Below, piece by piece: positions 1 to 8,548 of a DNA stretch of 33,397 bases. The translations under genes and the position numbers were made by a program. The notes under the pieces were generated by a model that worked only from the letters and a program-made list of their open reading frames with translations, was not told the origin of the DNA and ran no database searches. Numbering within the stretch: position 1 is the stretch's first letter; each line of letters starts with the position of its first letter. The stretch comes from Candidatus Poribacteria bacterium (lineage in GTDB: Bacteria; Poribacteria; WGA-4E; WGA-3G), in the NCBI GenBank assembly GCA_022822275.1, contig JAJEBZ010000035.1:1-33397 (forward strand), written 5' to 3'.

Positions 1-4
1 TCAT

Positions 5-29
5 GTCGGGTTTCGTCCCTCAACCCGAC
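5..29. repeat. REP-like hairpin at window edge
   Basis: GTCGGGTT at 5-12 and AACCCGAC at 22-29 form a perfect 8-bp stem around a 9-nt loop. It lies just past the 3' end of the PEP carboxykinase gene. There is no following T-run, so it resembles the palindromic intergenic repeats found elsewhere in the window more than a Rho-independent terminator. Confidence 0.5.
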
Positions 30-66
30 CTACGGAAGAATGATAAATAATTAAAATTGGTATTAT

Positions 67-1860
67 TTACTGTTCTTTACGCAAACGGGTTTCTAATGCG
101 TCTAATTCTTCAGACAAAGCAGCAGGAAGTCTTTCTTCAAAACGCTCATAATGTTCACGTATTGACTGAATTTCGTTCAGCCATTCATCTATGTCAACGT
201 TCAGAAGTTCGTCCATTTGTTGTTCAGTTACATCAAGTCCTGAAGTATCAATCGCGTCCTTGGCAGGTAGGTATCCGATAGGTGATTCAACTGCTTCACC
301 CTTCCCGTTAATTCGATCAACAATCCACTTTAGCACACGACTGTTTTCCCCGAAACCTGGCCATAACCATCCGCCGTCTTCGTCCTTTCGGAACCAGTTG
401 ACATAGAAAATTCGGGGTAGTTTGTCAGCGTCAGATTTTTGCCCCATTTCTAACCAGTGTGCAAAGTAGTCCCCCATGTTATATCCGCAGAAGGGGAGCA
501 TCGCCATGGGGTCACGTCTGAGTTCGCCGACGGTGCCTGCGGCGGCTGCGGTGCGTTCAGAGGAAGCGATGGATCCGATGAATGTGCCGTGTTGCCAGTT
601 GAATGCTTCAAAAACAAGCGGTACCGTTGATGCCCGACGTCCACCGAAAAGAATTGCTGAAATCGGTACACCGTTCGGGTTTTCCCAATTAGGATCAATT
701 ATGGGACACTGTGCTGCGGGGGTTGTATAACGTGAGTTAGGGTGTGCTGCAGTCTTTTCATCGCCGGGGTGCCACTCTTCACCGAGCCAACTGATAGCCG
801 TTTCTGGGGGTTCTTCGGTCATCTCCTCCCACCAAACATCGTTGTCAGGGGTGAGTGCTGCGTTGGTAAAGATAGAGTTAGATGCAAGGGTGTGCATCGC
901 ATTCGGGTTCGTGTCCATAGATGTTCCGGGGCCAACGCCGAAAAATCCTGCTTCGGGGTTAATCGCGTAGAGTCGTCCATCCTCACCGAACTTCATCCAA
1001 GCGATGTCATCACCAATCGTCTCCGCTTTCCAACCTGGGATTGTTGGTGTGAGCATTGCGAGATTCGTTTTACCACAAGCACTTGGAAACGCTGCCGCAA
1101 TGTATGTTTTCTTACCTTCCGGATTGGTTAACCCCAGAATAAGCATGTGTTCTGCCATCCATCCATCATTCTTCGCCATAATAGATGCGATGCGGAGGGC
1201 ATAACATTTTTTACCGAGCAATGCATTCCCGCCATATCCACTCCCATAAGACCAGATAGAACGTTCTTCAGGAAAGTGGACGATATATTTGTTGTCGGGA
1301 TCGCAGGGCCAAGACACATCATCTTGTCCCGCCTCAAGTGGCATTCCGACAGAGTGCAAGCAGGGAACAAAATCGCCATCTTCACCTAATACTTCTAACA
1401 CGTCTTTTCCCATACGTGTCATAATCCGCATATTCACAACGACATAGGGTGAATCACTAATTTCTACACCAATATGAGATATTGGGGAACCGAGGGGGCC
1501 CATACTGAAAGGCACGACATACATTGTGCGTCCTTTCATACACCCTTTGAAAAGCCCGTTTAGGGTCTGTTTCATCTCATCGGGGTCATGCCAATTGTTT
1601 GTAGGTCCTGCTTCAGCTGGGGTTTTGGCGCAGATATAGGTTCTTCCTTCAACACGAGCTACGTCTGCCGGATTGGAACGAGCAAGGTAACTACCGGGAC
1701 GTTTGTCCGGGTTTAACCGAACAAATGTTCCATTTTGTACCAACTGTTCACACAATCTGTCGTTCTCTTCCTGCGAACCATTGCACCAATAAATATCGTC
1801 GGGTTGGCATAGTTCCGCTGCTTCCTTAACCCAACTGAGCAATTTACTATTGTTTGTCAT
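67..1860 (-). CDS. pckG: Phosphoenolpyruvate carboxykinase (GTP)
   Basis: The 597-residue protein is full length for GTP-dependent PEP carboxykinase (EC 4.1.1.32), which converts oxaloacetate plus GTP to phosphoenolpyruvate, CO2 and GDP in the cytoplasm, the first committed step of gluconeogenesis. Visible family motifs are the substrate loop [18 protein letters not shown] (residues 54-71), [11 protein letters not shown] (209-219), the P-loop [13 protein letters not shown] (258-270) with the reactive-cysteine pattern of the GTP class, and GDDIAWM (283-289, Mn2+/Mg2+ site). The ATG at 1860 has a strong GGAGGA ribosome site 6-11 nt upstream, and a good sigma70-type promoter lies just before it. 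It appears monocistronic. The GTP class fits far better than the ATP class, whose P-loop context differs. Confidence 0.97.
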   Translation of the reverse strand: MTNNSKLLSWVKEAAELCQPDDIYWCNGSQEENDRLCEQLVQNGTFVRLNPDKRPGSYLARSNPADVARVEGRTYICAKTPAEAGPTNNWHDPDEMKQTLNGLFKGCMKGRTMYVVPFSMGPLGSPISHIGVEISDSPYVVVNMRIMTRMGKDVLEVLGEDGDFVPCLHSVGMPLEAGQDDVSWPCDPDNKYIVHFPEERSIWSYGSGYGGNALLGKKCYALRIASIMAKNDGWMAEHMLILGLTNPEGKKTYIAAAFPSACGKTNLAMLTPTIPGWKAETIGDDIAWMKFGEDGRLYAINPEAGFFGVGPGTSMDTNPNAMHTLASNSIFTNAALTPDNDVWWEEMTEEPPETAISWLGEEWHPGDEKTAAHPNSRYTTPAAQCPIIDPNWENPNGVPISAILFGGRRASTVPLVFEAFNWQHGTFIGSIASSERTAAAAGTVGELRRDPMAMLPFCGYNMGDYFAHWLEMGQKSDADKLPRIFYVNWFRKDEDGGWLWPGFGENSRVLKWIVDRINGKGEAVESPIGYLPAKDAIDTSGLDVTEQQMDELLNVDIDEWLNEIQSIREHYERFEERLPAALSEELDALETRLRKEQ

Positions 1861-1889
1861 CCAAGTCCTCCATTTTATTTTGTCAATCT

Positions 1890-1918
1890 ATATTATCATG
1901 AATTCGGGAATGTGGCAA
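1890..1918 (-). promoter_or_regulatory. Predicted sigma70 promoter of pckG
   Basis: On the minus strand, TTGCCA (-35, plus positions 1913-1918) and TAATAT (-10, 1890-1895) are separated by 17 nt. The predicted start of transcription is about 20 nt upstream of the ATG, leaving a very short leader that contains the GGAGGA ribosome site. Confidence 0.55.
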
Positions 1919-2079
1919 TCAAATAGAGATTCGGTCACGGATATTCGTTACTATTACAAACACACTGTTTTCCTAATTATCAAGACGTTTGAATATCAAT
2001 AAAGTTGAAATATTAGCAGCGAATTATCAAGAAAAAATGTATTGTAAAACCAAAGGGAATTGAACCAGTGAAGGGAGTG

Positions 2080-2186
2080 AATTCGTTTGCAGCTGAATAG
2101 GTTAATGCAAGGTTACCTCGCTAAAGGGACAAACGCGCAAAGTGGCAACTGCGCGTTCCTTACCCAAATGTTGTAATTCGTTTGCA
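2080..2186. repeat. Intergenic hairpin flanked by 12-bp direct repeats
   Basis: The gap 1919-2194 holds no convincing gene. AATTCGTTTGCA occurs at 2080-2091 and again at 2175-2186. Between them, AACGCGCA (2132-2139) and TGCGCGTT (2150-2157) form an 8-bp stem. Direct repeats around a palindrome could mark an old insertion or excision scar, but no transposon ends are recognisable. Confidence 0.3.
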
Positions 2187-2194
2187 AAATAGAA

Positions 2195-2221
2195 GGCAGA
2201 TACCCATAATGGATACCTGCC
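2195..2221 (-). terminator. Rho-independent terminator after the FN3 protein gene
   Basis: Read on the minus strand, an 11-bp stem (two G-T pairs) closes a 5-nt loop (GGCAGGTATCC, ATTAT, GGGTATCTGCC) and runs into TTCTATTTT. It sits about 30 nt past the stop codon at 2250 and would end the two-gene transcript starting at 4375. Confidence 0.75.
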
Positions 2222-2249
2222 TGTAAAATAAGGTTAGAAAGTAACGCGA

Positions 2250-3707
2250 CTATCGCGTGGTAACCGTCTTGTAGCCCGTCCTAACACTGTAGCCTTCGCT
2301 ATTCTTCGCACGCATACGGACACGATACTTCGTCTGCCTACGCAAACCACTTATTAACTCTGTGAAGTCTGTACCAGCAGATTCCCAATCTTCCGGCCAA
2401 GCCTCGTAACTTTGAGAACTCGATCGATAAGCACTATACTGGTATTGATAGTCTGTTATCGGAGAACCCCCATCGGAATCAGACTGCGTCCACGTCAAAC
2501 GAATTTGACCTCTATAATAAGTTTTCGCCAAACTGAAACTTTTAGGTCTATCTGGGACAGTCGTTTGACTCCTGTAAGCCTCCGCCACAGAAACAAGCTC
2601 GTCATGAACTGTAGCTCCTTTTGTGTCATCATCTGAGTATACATAGATAGTGACCTTAGCAATAGCAGATGTTCGCCCCTGTAAATAGTCAGACCAACTG
2701 TAAGACAACACGACTTTACCCGACGAATCCACACTCTGTGTTGTTTTAGTTTCACCATCTATATACATAGTAGCACGAGAAAGATTTCCTCTCTGAACAG
2801 TCACAACAAGCGTCTCATCAGACATAAACATATATTGATTATAAGTTATGCCCGTCGGAACCACAGTCAAGGTATAACTGTCCTCAATCACTTCATCAGT
2901 ACTTTGCATCTCTGCCCTCACACTAATAACATATTCACCGACGGAATAGGCGTAAAAACTATATGCCGTCATCTTGGACGTGCTACTCTCATCATAATCA
3001 AAATCGTCCACAAGACGACCCTTTCCTGTTGAACTTGAATGAGGCGACTTTGAATACCACTTCACATTACTCAAACGCTTGCTGACTAATAATTCTGCAA
3101 TGTGACGCTCACCCACAAAGATAGTCTTCTTCCCATCCGCAGGGCCAAACGTATAGACAACAGCTTTCAGCTCTTGCCAAACTTCAAAGGCTTCGTCTGC
3201 CTTAGCCAAAAGATCATCAGATACTTCTTTTTTAGAATCCCATTTGCCTTTCAACTCTTGATTTCTAGCTTGCTGTTTCAACAACGCCTTTTCAATATTA
3301 GATTTCTTCTTTGTGATCATAGCCAAATCCCAACCACCTTTAAGACCTTGCAAAATGAGAGCTCCCGCGTCTGTTATTAGATCCAGAGGATCCGCACCAA
3401 CAGCATCAAGAATACCGATAGCAGTTGAAGCAAGTGAATTTATTGTAGAGCTGCTTTCCGAATTTGCAAGATTTAACGTACTTTGTAGGAGAACCACTGT
3501 ATCATTAGATATAAGATAGTTGCCCATAGCTTCAACTGTTTCATTATTCGCCATAATGTATGCGTGTAGTGCTTCATCATAAGCATCTTTAGCTTTTTCT
3601 TCTGGTGTTTTGGTTGAGGTATCCACTGTTACTTGTGCTGTCAATGACAAACAAAACAAGAAAACGAGCAGCAGGTGCAGTGCAATGTGAAATTTTCTTA
3701 GTTTCAT
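2250..3707 (-). CDS. Secreted protein with Ig-like region and C-terminal fibronectin type III domain
   Basis: The 485-residue precursor has a signal peptide (basic MKLRK, hydrophobic 8-22, likely cleavage after LTA near residue 24). Residues about 30-190 are mostly helical and charged. Residues 190-380 look like beta-sandwich Ig/PKD-type repeats (NVKWYSKS, GEYVISVRAE). Residues about 385-485 form a fibronectin type III domain, with the typical IRLTWTQS and GLRRQTKYRVRMRAKNSEG strands. It starts 2 bp after the upstream gene's stop, with a GGGAGGGAG ribosome site, so the two are translationally coupled. No catalytic motif is seen; an adhesion or surface-binding role is inference. The same membrane-protein plus secreted-Ig-protein layout recurs at 23013-24902. 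Confidence 0.7.
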   Translation of the reverse strand: MKLRKFHIALHLLLVFLFCLSLTAQVTVDTSTKTPEEKAKDAYDEALHAYIMANNETVEAMGNYLISNDTVVLLQSTLNLANSESSSTINSLASTAIGILDAVGADPLDLITDAGALILQGLKGGWDLAMITKKKSNIEKALLKQQARNQELKGKWDSKKEVSDDLLAKADEAFEVWQELKAVVYTFGPADGKKTIFVGERHIAELLVSKRLSNVKWYSKSPHSSSTGKGRLVDDFDYDESSTSKMTAYSFYAYSVGEYVISVRAEMQSTDEVIEDSYTLTVVPTGITYNQYMFMSDETLVVTVQRGNLSRATMYIDGETKTTQSVDSSGKVVLSYSWSDYLQGRTSAIAKVTIYVYSDDDTKGATVHDELVSVAEAYRSQTTVPDRPKSFSLAKTYYRGQIRLTWTQSDSDGGSPITDYQYQYSAYRSSSQSYEAWPEDWESAGTDFTELISGLRRQTKYRVRMRAKNSEGYSVRTGYKTVTTR

Positions 3708-3709
3708 CG

Positions 3710-4375
3710 TTAGAACTCCCTCCCATAATGCTTCGTATTCTGTCGGATCCGATTATGTTCTTTGATCCACTGTTTATTTTGTTTAGACACATTCCCCAGT
3801 ATACGTTGGAGCTCACTACTCTGTTTGAGCAATTGACTTCGCTTTGCCATACCAGATTCATAATCTATAACACCACTATTTATATCATCAAAAATTGCGT
3901 TCTGTGTTTCAGTTAATGCTTCCACTCGCCCCGAAATTTTTTCACTTATTTTATGAACATTCAGGATTGCTTCATGAATTTTTTTATAAAGTTTCTTGAT
4001 TTCTTCATCAGTGTAGCTGGCGAGTTCCGCATCTGTCGGAAGCGTAATAGACTCAAAAAGGTCAATGTCAGTCAAACCTTCTAAATAATTTTTAACAGTA
4101 ACATTTTCAACACTATCATTCGGCTGTGATTTTTCATGAGGTACTTCAACAATATCAACTTCGTGAGGTTCTATCGGTTGGATCGGTTCCTCTTTGGGTT
4201 TTCCTTCACTAATAACAACATTTGGCGTTGTTGGGGTTTCGGTTTCTACTTTGGGGCTGCTGTTAAGGCCCCTCTCGAAGTTTTTCATGTCTATGTATAA
4301 AAAGATTTGCAGAGCAGCGAAACCCACTATGATTAGGACGAGGGCACCGAGTCCCCATTTTAATTGGCGAGTCAT
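3710..4375 (-). CDS. Single-pass membrane protein with Pro/Glu-rich linker and helical C-terminus
   Basis: This 221-residue protein has a short basic N-terminus (MTRQLKW), one transmembrane segment at about residues 7-28, a linker rich in Pro, Glu and Thr (about 40-100) and a charged, largely helical C-terminal region (115-221) with coiled-coil character. It is probably anchored in the inner membrane with the C-terminus in the periplasm. The ATG at 4375 is preceded by a strong GGAGG site. It is the first gene of a two-gene unit with the secreted Ig/FN3 protein. No known family was recognised and no enzymatic role is suggested. Confidence 0.65.
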   Translation of the reverse strand: MTRQLKWGLGALVLIIVGFAALQIFLYIDMKNFERGLNSSPKVETETPTTPNVVISEGKPKEEPIQPIEPHEVDIVEVPHEKSQPNDSVENVTVKNYLEGLTDIDLFESITLPTDAELASYTDEEIKKLYKKIHEAILNVHKISEKISGRVEALTETQNAIFDDINSGVIDYESGMAKRSQLLKQSSELQRILGNVSKQNKQWIKEHNRIRQNTKHYGREF

Positions 4376-4955
4376 GTATTTATCCTCCTATAGGATTGCT
4401 TATTCTGGCATATACAATTGTTTCTTGACAGTTCCAAAGGAGAAGACGTTGGCAGGAAAATAAGAACGTTGTTGTCAACTGTCCCCTTTGAGCGCGCTGG
4501 TTTTCATAATCTTATAGTTTCAGAGTACATCTGTGCTATAATGAAAACCAGTCCTGTCACTCCATTACAGTAGCATGGCTACGCGCTGATAGTGCTACTA
4601 TACTGTCGGCGCGCCCGAACTTAATGAAGATCAATATATTAATTCGGTAATTTTCGGCCTGGGAAGCCCCGTCCCTACGATAATGTTATGTATACGAATA
4701 CCAATTTATTTTTTTAATCTTCATCATGTCGAGTCAGTAGCCCAGGTGTCATACACGCATACCATGCATTTTTGACACCTTGTCATAACTATATTACATC
4801 TATTTTTTTTTTTGCAAGTCTTTTTTATACAAAAATATACTTTTTGTATTTTGCTATTGAATTTATAGTGAGTAAAGTCTCAGAATTCAAAGTGAATCGG
4901 TAATTGAAGTGGAAAGAATAAAAAGTTAAGTATGTTTTATTCTTTCACTGTTTTT
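4376..4955. other. Gene-free stretch with imperfect inverted repeats
   Basis: No convincing gene is present. ATGAAGAT at 4624-4631 and ATCTTCAT at 4717-4724 are the clearest part of a longer imperfect inverted repeat around a GC-rich core at 4660-4680, possibly a decayed short mobile element. AGGTGTCA (4744-4751) and TGACACCT (4773-4780) form a second perfect 8-bp inverted repeat. A T-rich tract follows at about 4801-4830. No promoter with both boxes was found for the minus-strand gene starting at 4375. Confidence 0.35.
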
Positions 4956-5307
4956 ACTATAGTTTGGACAATTTTCATCTCGTCCAAGTTGAGTATTCAA
5001 TGGAACGTCTATTTTTTATGGGTTTCACATATTCGTGAAACTGGCGAAAATGCTGCACTCCAGCGGAGTGCTATGTTTATAGAAAACGGTATCCCCACAT
5101 TCTTGCACTCCAGCGGAGTGCTATGTGCGTCACCTACATACCGCTCCGCTGGAGCGGAGGTGTCGGTTTGCAATGTGGCTATAAACATATTGCTCCGCTG
5201 GAGCAAAGAGGGTTTCCGTTATGTTCGTTGGTCTTGATTTGGTAACATAGACGGTAAACCAATTTCTTATCGACTCATGTTTGGAAAAAAATTGTCCAAA
5301 CTATAGT
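4956..5307. mobile_element. MITE family A, copy 1 (352 bp)
   Basis: The element is bounded by CTATAGTTTGGACA at the left and its reverse complement TGTCCAAACTATAG at the right. It has no coding capacity of its own. Its interior carries four hairpins: GCACTCC-AGC-GGAGTGC at 5055-5071 and 5105-5121, CCGCTCC-GCT-GGAGCGG at 5141-5157 and GCTCC-GCT-GGAGC at 5192-5204, several followed or preceded by TATGTTTATAG or its complement. Copy 2 at 14734-15033 is nearly identical but lacks one hairpin unit of about 50 bp. A non-autonomous element of the IS630/Tc1 type (TA target) is possible but the target duplication is not clear. Confidence 0.85.
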
Positions 5308-5350
5308 GTTTTTAACATATCCTAATGTTTTACTCAGTATGACTTCACTA

Positions 5351-7204
5351 TCAGAAGGAGGCACCTAACTTGACATGAACCTTACCTCGAAGTGCGGAAT
5401 CTCCAGCTGCGAGACCGTAATCCAGTTGTATGATCCCATTTTTTGATTCCAGTCTTGCACCGAATCCGTAACCGACACGTAGTTTGTCAAACACAGACGG
5501 TCTGTCAATGAAGGTAACCGCCCCTAAATCAAGGAAGGTGAAAATCTGTGAGTTCTGACCTGTCAAAAATCTATATTCAATATTTGAATGTACTCTGCGT
5601 GGTCCTGAGAACCAATCTTCGTCGTATCCGCGTAATGTAGTTGCCCCTCCCAAATAAAACAGTTCGGTCGGTGGTATGTTGATACCCCATGCTGCTGCGC
5701 CATGCAATTCAACAGCAACAATCTGATTTTTCCATGTCTGGAAGTATTGTTGCATGTCAACCCATATTTTTCGTAGTCTAAAATCACTTCTTGAGAGTTC
5801 AACTGCGATACTATCGCGTCTGCCGCGTGTTGGATTAAGATAATAATCTCGCGAATCACGTGTCAACCGAAAGGTGACGCTATACTTAGAACCTTCATCA
5901 AAGGATAAAGGGGTAGTATTCAAGCTGGCATTTGTAGTAGGTGAGAAGGTGTCTATTGTGGTGGCGACTGGTAATGATGCTGTTGTGTTTGCATACCGAA
6001 TCTGTTTATAACCAAGCGTGATCTCGCTTTCATAGAAACTCCCAAATTTCGTGTTACCACTGAGACTTGCTGCCCGTTCTTCAGATTCTACATCGTTGAA
6101 GGGATTGCGTTGTTTGAGTTGACTATAGGTTATCCCCATATTGATGGGTTTCCCAAATATCCAAGGTTCTTTGTAGCCGACTTGAAGTGCAGTTAGCAAC
6201 CCAGATTTCCAGTAGAAATTGAAATCACGCCCGGTACCTAATAGATTTGTCTCGCGCATTTCTACCACACCCGTGAGCTGCGGCACAGAGTCTAATCCCT
6301 CTACAGGTGGAGCATAGCCGAGGACACCGACTAAGCGGCCTGTCCGTGCTTCAGTTACTTTGGCATGGAAAATGATCGTGTCTTCAGTTAAACCTGCCTC
6401 TAAGAGGTTCGGTTGAATGGAATGAAACAATCCTATATTACGCAATCGGTGATAACTTTGATCAATCTTTCGCTGGTCAAACAACTCATAAGTCTTAATT
6501 GGTAGTTCTCGCATGACAACATGGCTTTTGGTTTTCTTTAATCCACTTACCTTGATGTGGCTCAGTTTGACCTTCGGGCCTTCCTGAATCAGCAGGCTGA
6601 TATCCATACTACCAGTCAATGGTGAAAGGTTTGAGATTGTAGGTTTGATTTCTACCTTTGGATGTCCATGTTCGCTGTATAGTTGTTGAATCCTTGCAAC
6701 GCCTTGTTCAAGTGCGGTGAGTGCATAGAATCGCCCTTTTCGTAGACCGAATTGCCGCCGTAATTCATCTTGAGAAAAAAGTCTATTTCCGATAAATGTG
6801 AAATTACCATTCCGTAGACGTTTGCCTTCTCTGACTTTGACAGATAACTGAATACTTTGCGATGACATGGGGGTTGCGAGGGGTGTTATCTGTGCAAAGA
6901 CAAATCCGTTTTGCCGATATGTGTTTATGATACGGTCAAATCCCGCTACGATTTCATTGCGTGAATATGCTTTTTTTGTTTGCCACCTAAACAGATTTCT
7001 CAACTTCCGTTGGTTGAAATGTTTGTTTCCTTCAAAGTTGAGTTTCGGAATGTAGTAGAGGGGTAGGGTGTTGAGGTCCTCTGTTATGTTTTCAGTAGGT
7101 GTTTTTTCTGAAGTGGTATCTTGACCTGTATCGTCAAAAGCTGGCATAGTTGCCAAACAGAAAAATAAAATGCTGATAATTATGAGGAGTCGGTTTGAGT
7201 GCAT
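5351..7204 (-). CDS. Omp85-family outer-membrane protein (three POTRA domains plus beta-barrel)
   Basis: The 617-residue precursor has a signal peptide (MHSNRLLIIISILFFCLATMPA), three POTRA-type repeats at about 50-127, 128-208 and 211-288, then a 16-strand-type barrel to the C-terminus. The diagnostic loop-6 motif LRGY lies near residue 520 (LGGATTLRGYDEDW), and the protein ends in Phe, as outer-membrane barrels do. Members of this family insert or translocate proteins at the outer membrane (BamA, TamA). With three POTRAs and about 600 residues it is TamA-sized rather than BamA-sized (five POTRAs, about 800), but no TamB or Bam partner is adjacent, so the exact subfamily is left open. It appears monocistronic. 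Confidence 0.88.
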   Translation of the reverse strand: MHSNRLLIIISILFFCLATMPAFDDTGQDTTSEKTPTENITEDLNTLPLYYIPKLNFEGNKHFNQRKLRNLFRWQTKKAYSRNEIVAGFDRIINTYRQNGFVFAQITPLATPMSSQSIQLSVKVREGKRLRNGNFTFIGNRLFSQDELRRQFGLRKGRFYALTALEQGVARIQQLYSEHGHPKVEIKPTISNLSPLTGSMDISLLIQEGPKVKLSHIKVSGLKKTKSHVVMRELPIKTYELFDQRKIDQSYHRLRNIGLFHSIQPNLLEAGLTEDTIIFHAKVTEARTGRLVGVLGYAPPVEGLDSVPQLTGVVEMRETNLLGTGRDFNFYWKSGLLTALQVGYKEPWIFGKPINMGITYSQLKQRNPFNDVESEERAASLSGNTKFGSFYESEITLGYKQIRYANTTASLPVATTIDTFSPTTNASLNTTPLSFDEGSKYSVTFRLTRDSRDYYLNPTRGRRDSIAVELSRSDFRLRKIWVDMQQYFQTWKNQIVAVELHGAAAWGINIPPTELFYLGGATTLRGYDEDWFSGPRRVHSNIEYRFLTGQNSQIFTFLDLGAVTFIDRPSVFDKLRVGYGFGARLESKNGIIQLDYGLAAGDSALRGKVHVKLGASF

Positions 7205-7237
7205 GTGATGGAAACCTGTGGGTTAAGTGGTAATGAT

Positions 7238-7267
7238 ATTTTACCATGTGCGGCGCAATGATTGCAA
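7238..7267 (-). promoter_or_regulatory. Predicted promoter of the Omp85 gene
   Basis: On the minus strand TTGCAA (plus 7262-7267) and TAAAAT (7238-7243) are 18 nt apart, giving a leader of about 25-30 nt before the ATG at 7204. It is divergent from the promoter at 7297-7326. Confidence 0.4.
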
Positions 7268-7296
7268 ATGTGTCTTGCGAACATCAGAGATTTTTA

Positions 7297-7326
7297 TTGA
7301 CTTTAAACATTAGTTTACAGTATAAT
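7297..7326 (+). promoter_or_regulatory. Predicted promoter of the coiled-coil protein gene
   Basis: TTGACT (7297-7302) and a consensus TATAAT (7321-7326) are separated by 18 nt. Transcription would start about 50 nt upstream of the ATG at 7385. An AAGGAAAAG ribosome site lies just before that ATG. Confidence 0.65.
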
Positions 7327-7384
7327 GTGATATGCCGTTAAAAATATTGATTATAAGCACTTCACACAATTAAGGAAAAGACAC

Positions 7385-7957
7385 ATGTTGTGGAACACAA
7401 TGATATTACCCATTCTTACATCCCTTACCGCAACAGGTTTGGGTATCTTTATGGTTTGGCTCTTTAACCGCAAAAGACAATCTGACGAAAGAGTTAACCA
7501 AATTGCCCATATTTTGAACGAAATTAACGATATTCGGAATAAGATAGCGAACAGTTTAGAACGTTCAGAACTTGAAACCGCAAAAAATGAAAAATTTAGG
7601 GACGACGTTACGGAACGTTTAGAACTTGAAACCGCAAAAAATGAAAAATTTAGGGACGACATTAAGGAAGAAATTCATGCAATAAGGGAAGATGTCCGAA
7701 ACATAAATGAGGGGGTCTCCGAAAACAGAGCGTCGATTGAAAAAAATAGAGCGTCGATTGAAAAAAACAGAGCATTGATTGAAAAAATAGATATACAAGT
7801 TTCCGAAAATAGAGCGTTGATTGAAAAAATAAATATACAGGTTTCCGAAAATAGGGACTTGATTCAAGGAACGATAGACGTTGTTGGAGAGCTTCAAAGT
7901 GTCGTAGGAGACATCAGAGATATAGTACAGGGTAACATTCCAAGTAGATCGCAATGA
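7385..7957 (+). CDS. Membrane-anchored coiled-coil protein with tandem repeats
   Basis: The 190-residue protein starts with one transmembrane segment (about residues 5-27, followed by basic NRKR) and continues as a long charged coiled coil. The coil is built from internal duplications: an 18-residue unit containing ELETAKNEKFRDD occurs twice in tandem (DNA period 54 bp, 7559-7612 and 7613-7666), then short units of the type ENRA(S/L)IEK repeat about five times (7 or 15 residues). The topology suggests a cytoplasmic or periplasmic rod anchored in the membrane. No family beyond a generic coiled coil was recognised. The tandem DNA repeats make length variation between strains likely (inference). 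Confidence 0.7.
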   Translation: MLWNTMILPILTSLTATGLGIFMVWLFNRKRQSDERVNQIAHILNEINDIRNKIANSLERSELETAKNEKFRDDVTERLELETAKNEKFRDDIKEEIHAIREDVRNINEGVSENRASIEKNRASIEKNRALIEKIDIQVSENRALIEKINIQVSENRDLIQGTIDVVGELQSVVGDIRDIVQGNIPSRSQ

Positions 7958-7976
7958 AAATCTAATGTAACTATAT

Positions 7977-8037
7977 TAACCTAAGTTGCTACTTCTGTAG
8001 CACAACCTGTTAGTTTGTACATATTAGTCCGCAAACT
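7977..8037 (+). repeat. Dispersed intergenic repeat, copy 1
   Basis: The sequence beginning TAACCTAAGT and containing GTAGCACAA, CTGTTAG and GCAAACT matches, in opposite orientation, the repeat at 16285-16359. The copies share a stem around CTGTTAG. It lies in the gap between the coiled-coil gene and the antitoxin gene. Confidence 0.55.
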
Positions 8038-8077
8038 ATCTGAAAACTCTGGATAACTTGATTCTGGGAGAAAATTC

Positions 8078-8401
8078 ATGGAACAAATAAAGACCGTAGA
8101 TATTCATGACAAGGTCTTTGAGGAAACCTATACTGCCCACATCCAAAGAAACGGTGCGAATTGGCTTGGACAGATACCAGACGTTCCAAAAGTCAGATGT
8201 GAGGCACCTACAGAAGCCGTACTCATGAAAACCCTTGAAAAAAAGCTTCATGAGGCACTCATCGCCGAAGAAGAAGCTTGGGAGGAACAATTTGAGGAAG
8301 ACGTGAAAGCCGGACGGTTGGATAACCTTGGCGATAAAGCTATTAAGAATTATAGAGAAGGCAAATACCGAAAGGTAGATGAACTACAGAAGTTATTGTA
8401 G
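8078..8401 (+). CDS. HicB-like antitoxin, toxin partner truncated
   Basis: The 107-residue protein has an N-terminal part resembling the HicB fold (about residues 17-62: YTAHIQRNGANWLGQIPDVP, then a helix KTLEKKLHEAL). Its C-terminal tail (WEEQFEEDVKAGRLDNLGDKA) is of the type that follows many antitoxins paired with RelE-like toxins. The ATG has a GGGAGAAAA ribosome site. One base after its stop another ATG opens a reading frame that looks like the first codons of a RelE-type toxin but ends after 18 residues. Family knowledge suggests it neutralises and autoregulates such a toxin; here it is probably an orphan antitoxin. The call rests on pattern recognition only. Confidence 0.6.
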   Translation: MEQIKTVDIHDKVFEETYTAHIQRNGANWLGQIPDVPKVRCEAPTEAVLMKTLEKKLHEALIAEEEAWEEQFEEDVKAGRLDNLGDKAIKNYREGKYRKVDELQKLL

Positions 8402-8402
8402 T

Positions 8403-8459
8403 ATGGAACATATACTTGATGACGATTTTTGGGATGCCTACGCAGAACTTCCGAAATAA
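8403..8459 (+). pseudogene. Stump of a RelE-like toxin gene
   Basis: The frame encodes MEHILDDDFWDAYAELPK and then TAA. FW-x-AY-x-xLPK is the usual N-terminal signature of RelE-type mRNA-interferase toxins that pair with antitoxins like the upstream gene, which normally run about 80-100 residues. Past the stop, the same frame stays open for about 37 further codons (to about 8573) and contains LYLKQDISF, which could be a decayed continuation. No intact toxin is present, so the module is probably inactivated. Confidence 0.45.
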
Positions 8460-8548
8460 ACTGTTGATACCGATATAACTCTTTATCTAAAACAAGACAT
8501 TTCTTTCTTTTCTGCTCAATGCGGACCTGACTTGCATCTTCCGCATTC

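Noticed and set aside
4932-5237. Open frames over MITE A (101 residues on plus, 65 on minus)
   Set aside because: They run through terminal inverted repeats and hairpins, have no ribosome site or family features, and are explained by the palindromic repeat sequence.
7619-7954. 111-residue minus-strand frame with repeats opposite the coiled-coil gene
   Set aside because: Its repeats are the antisense image of the coiled-coil tandem repeats; the plus strand has the promoter and ribosome site.
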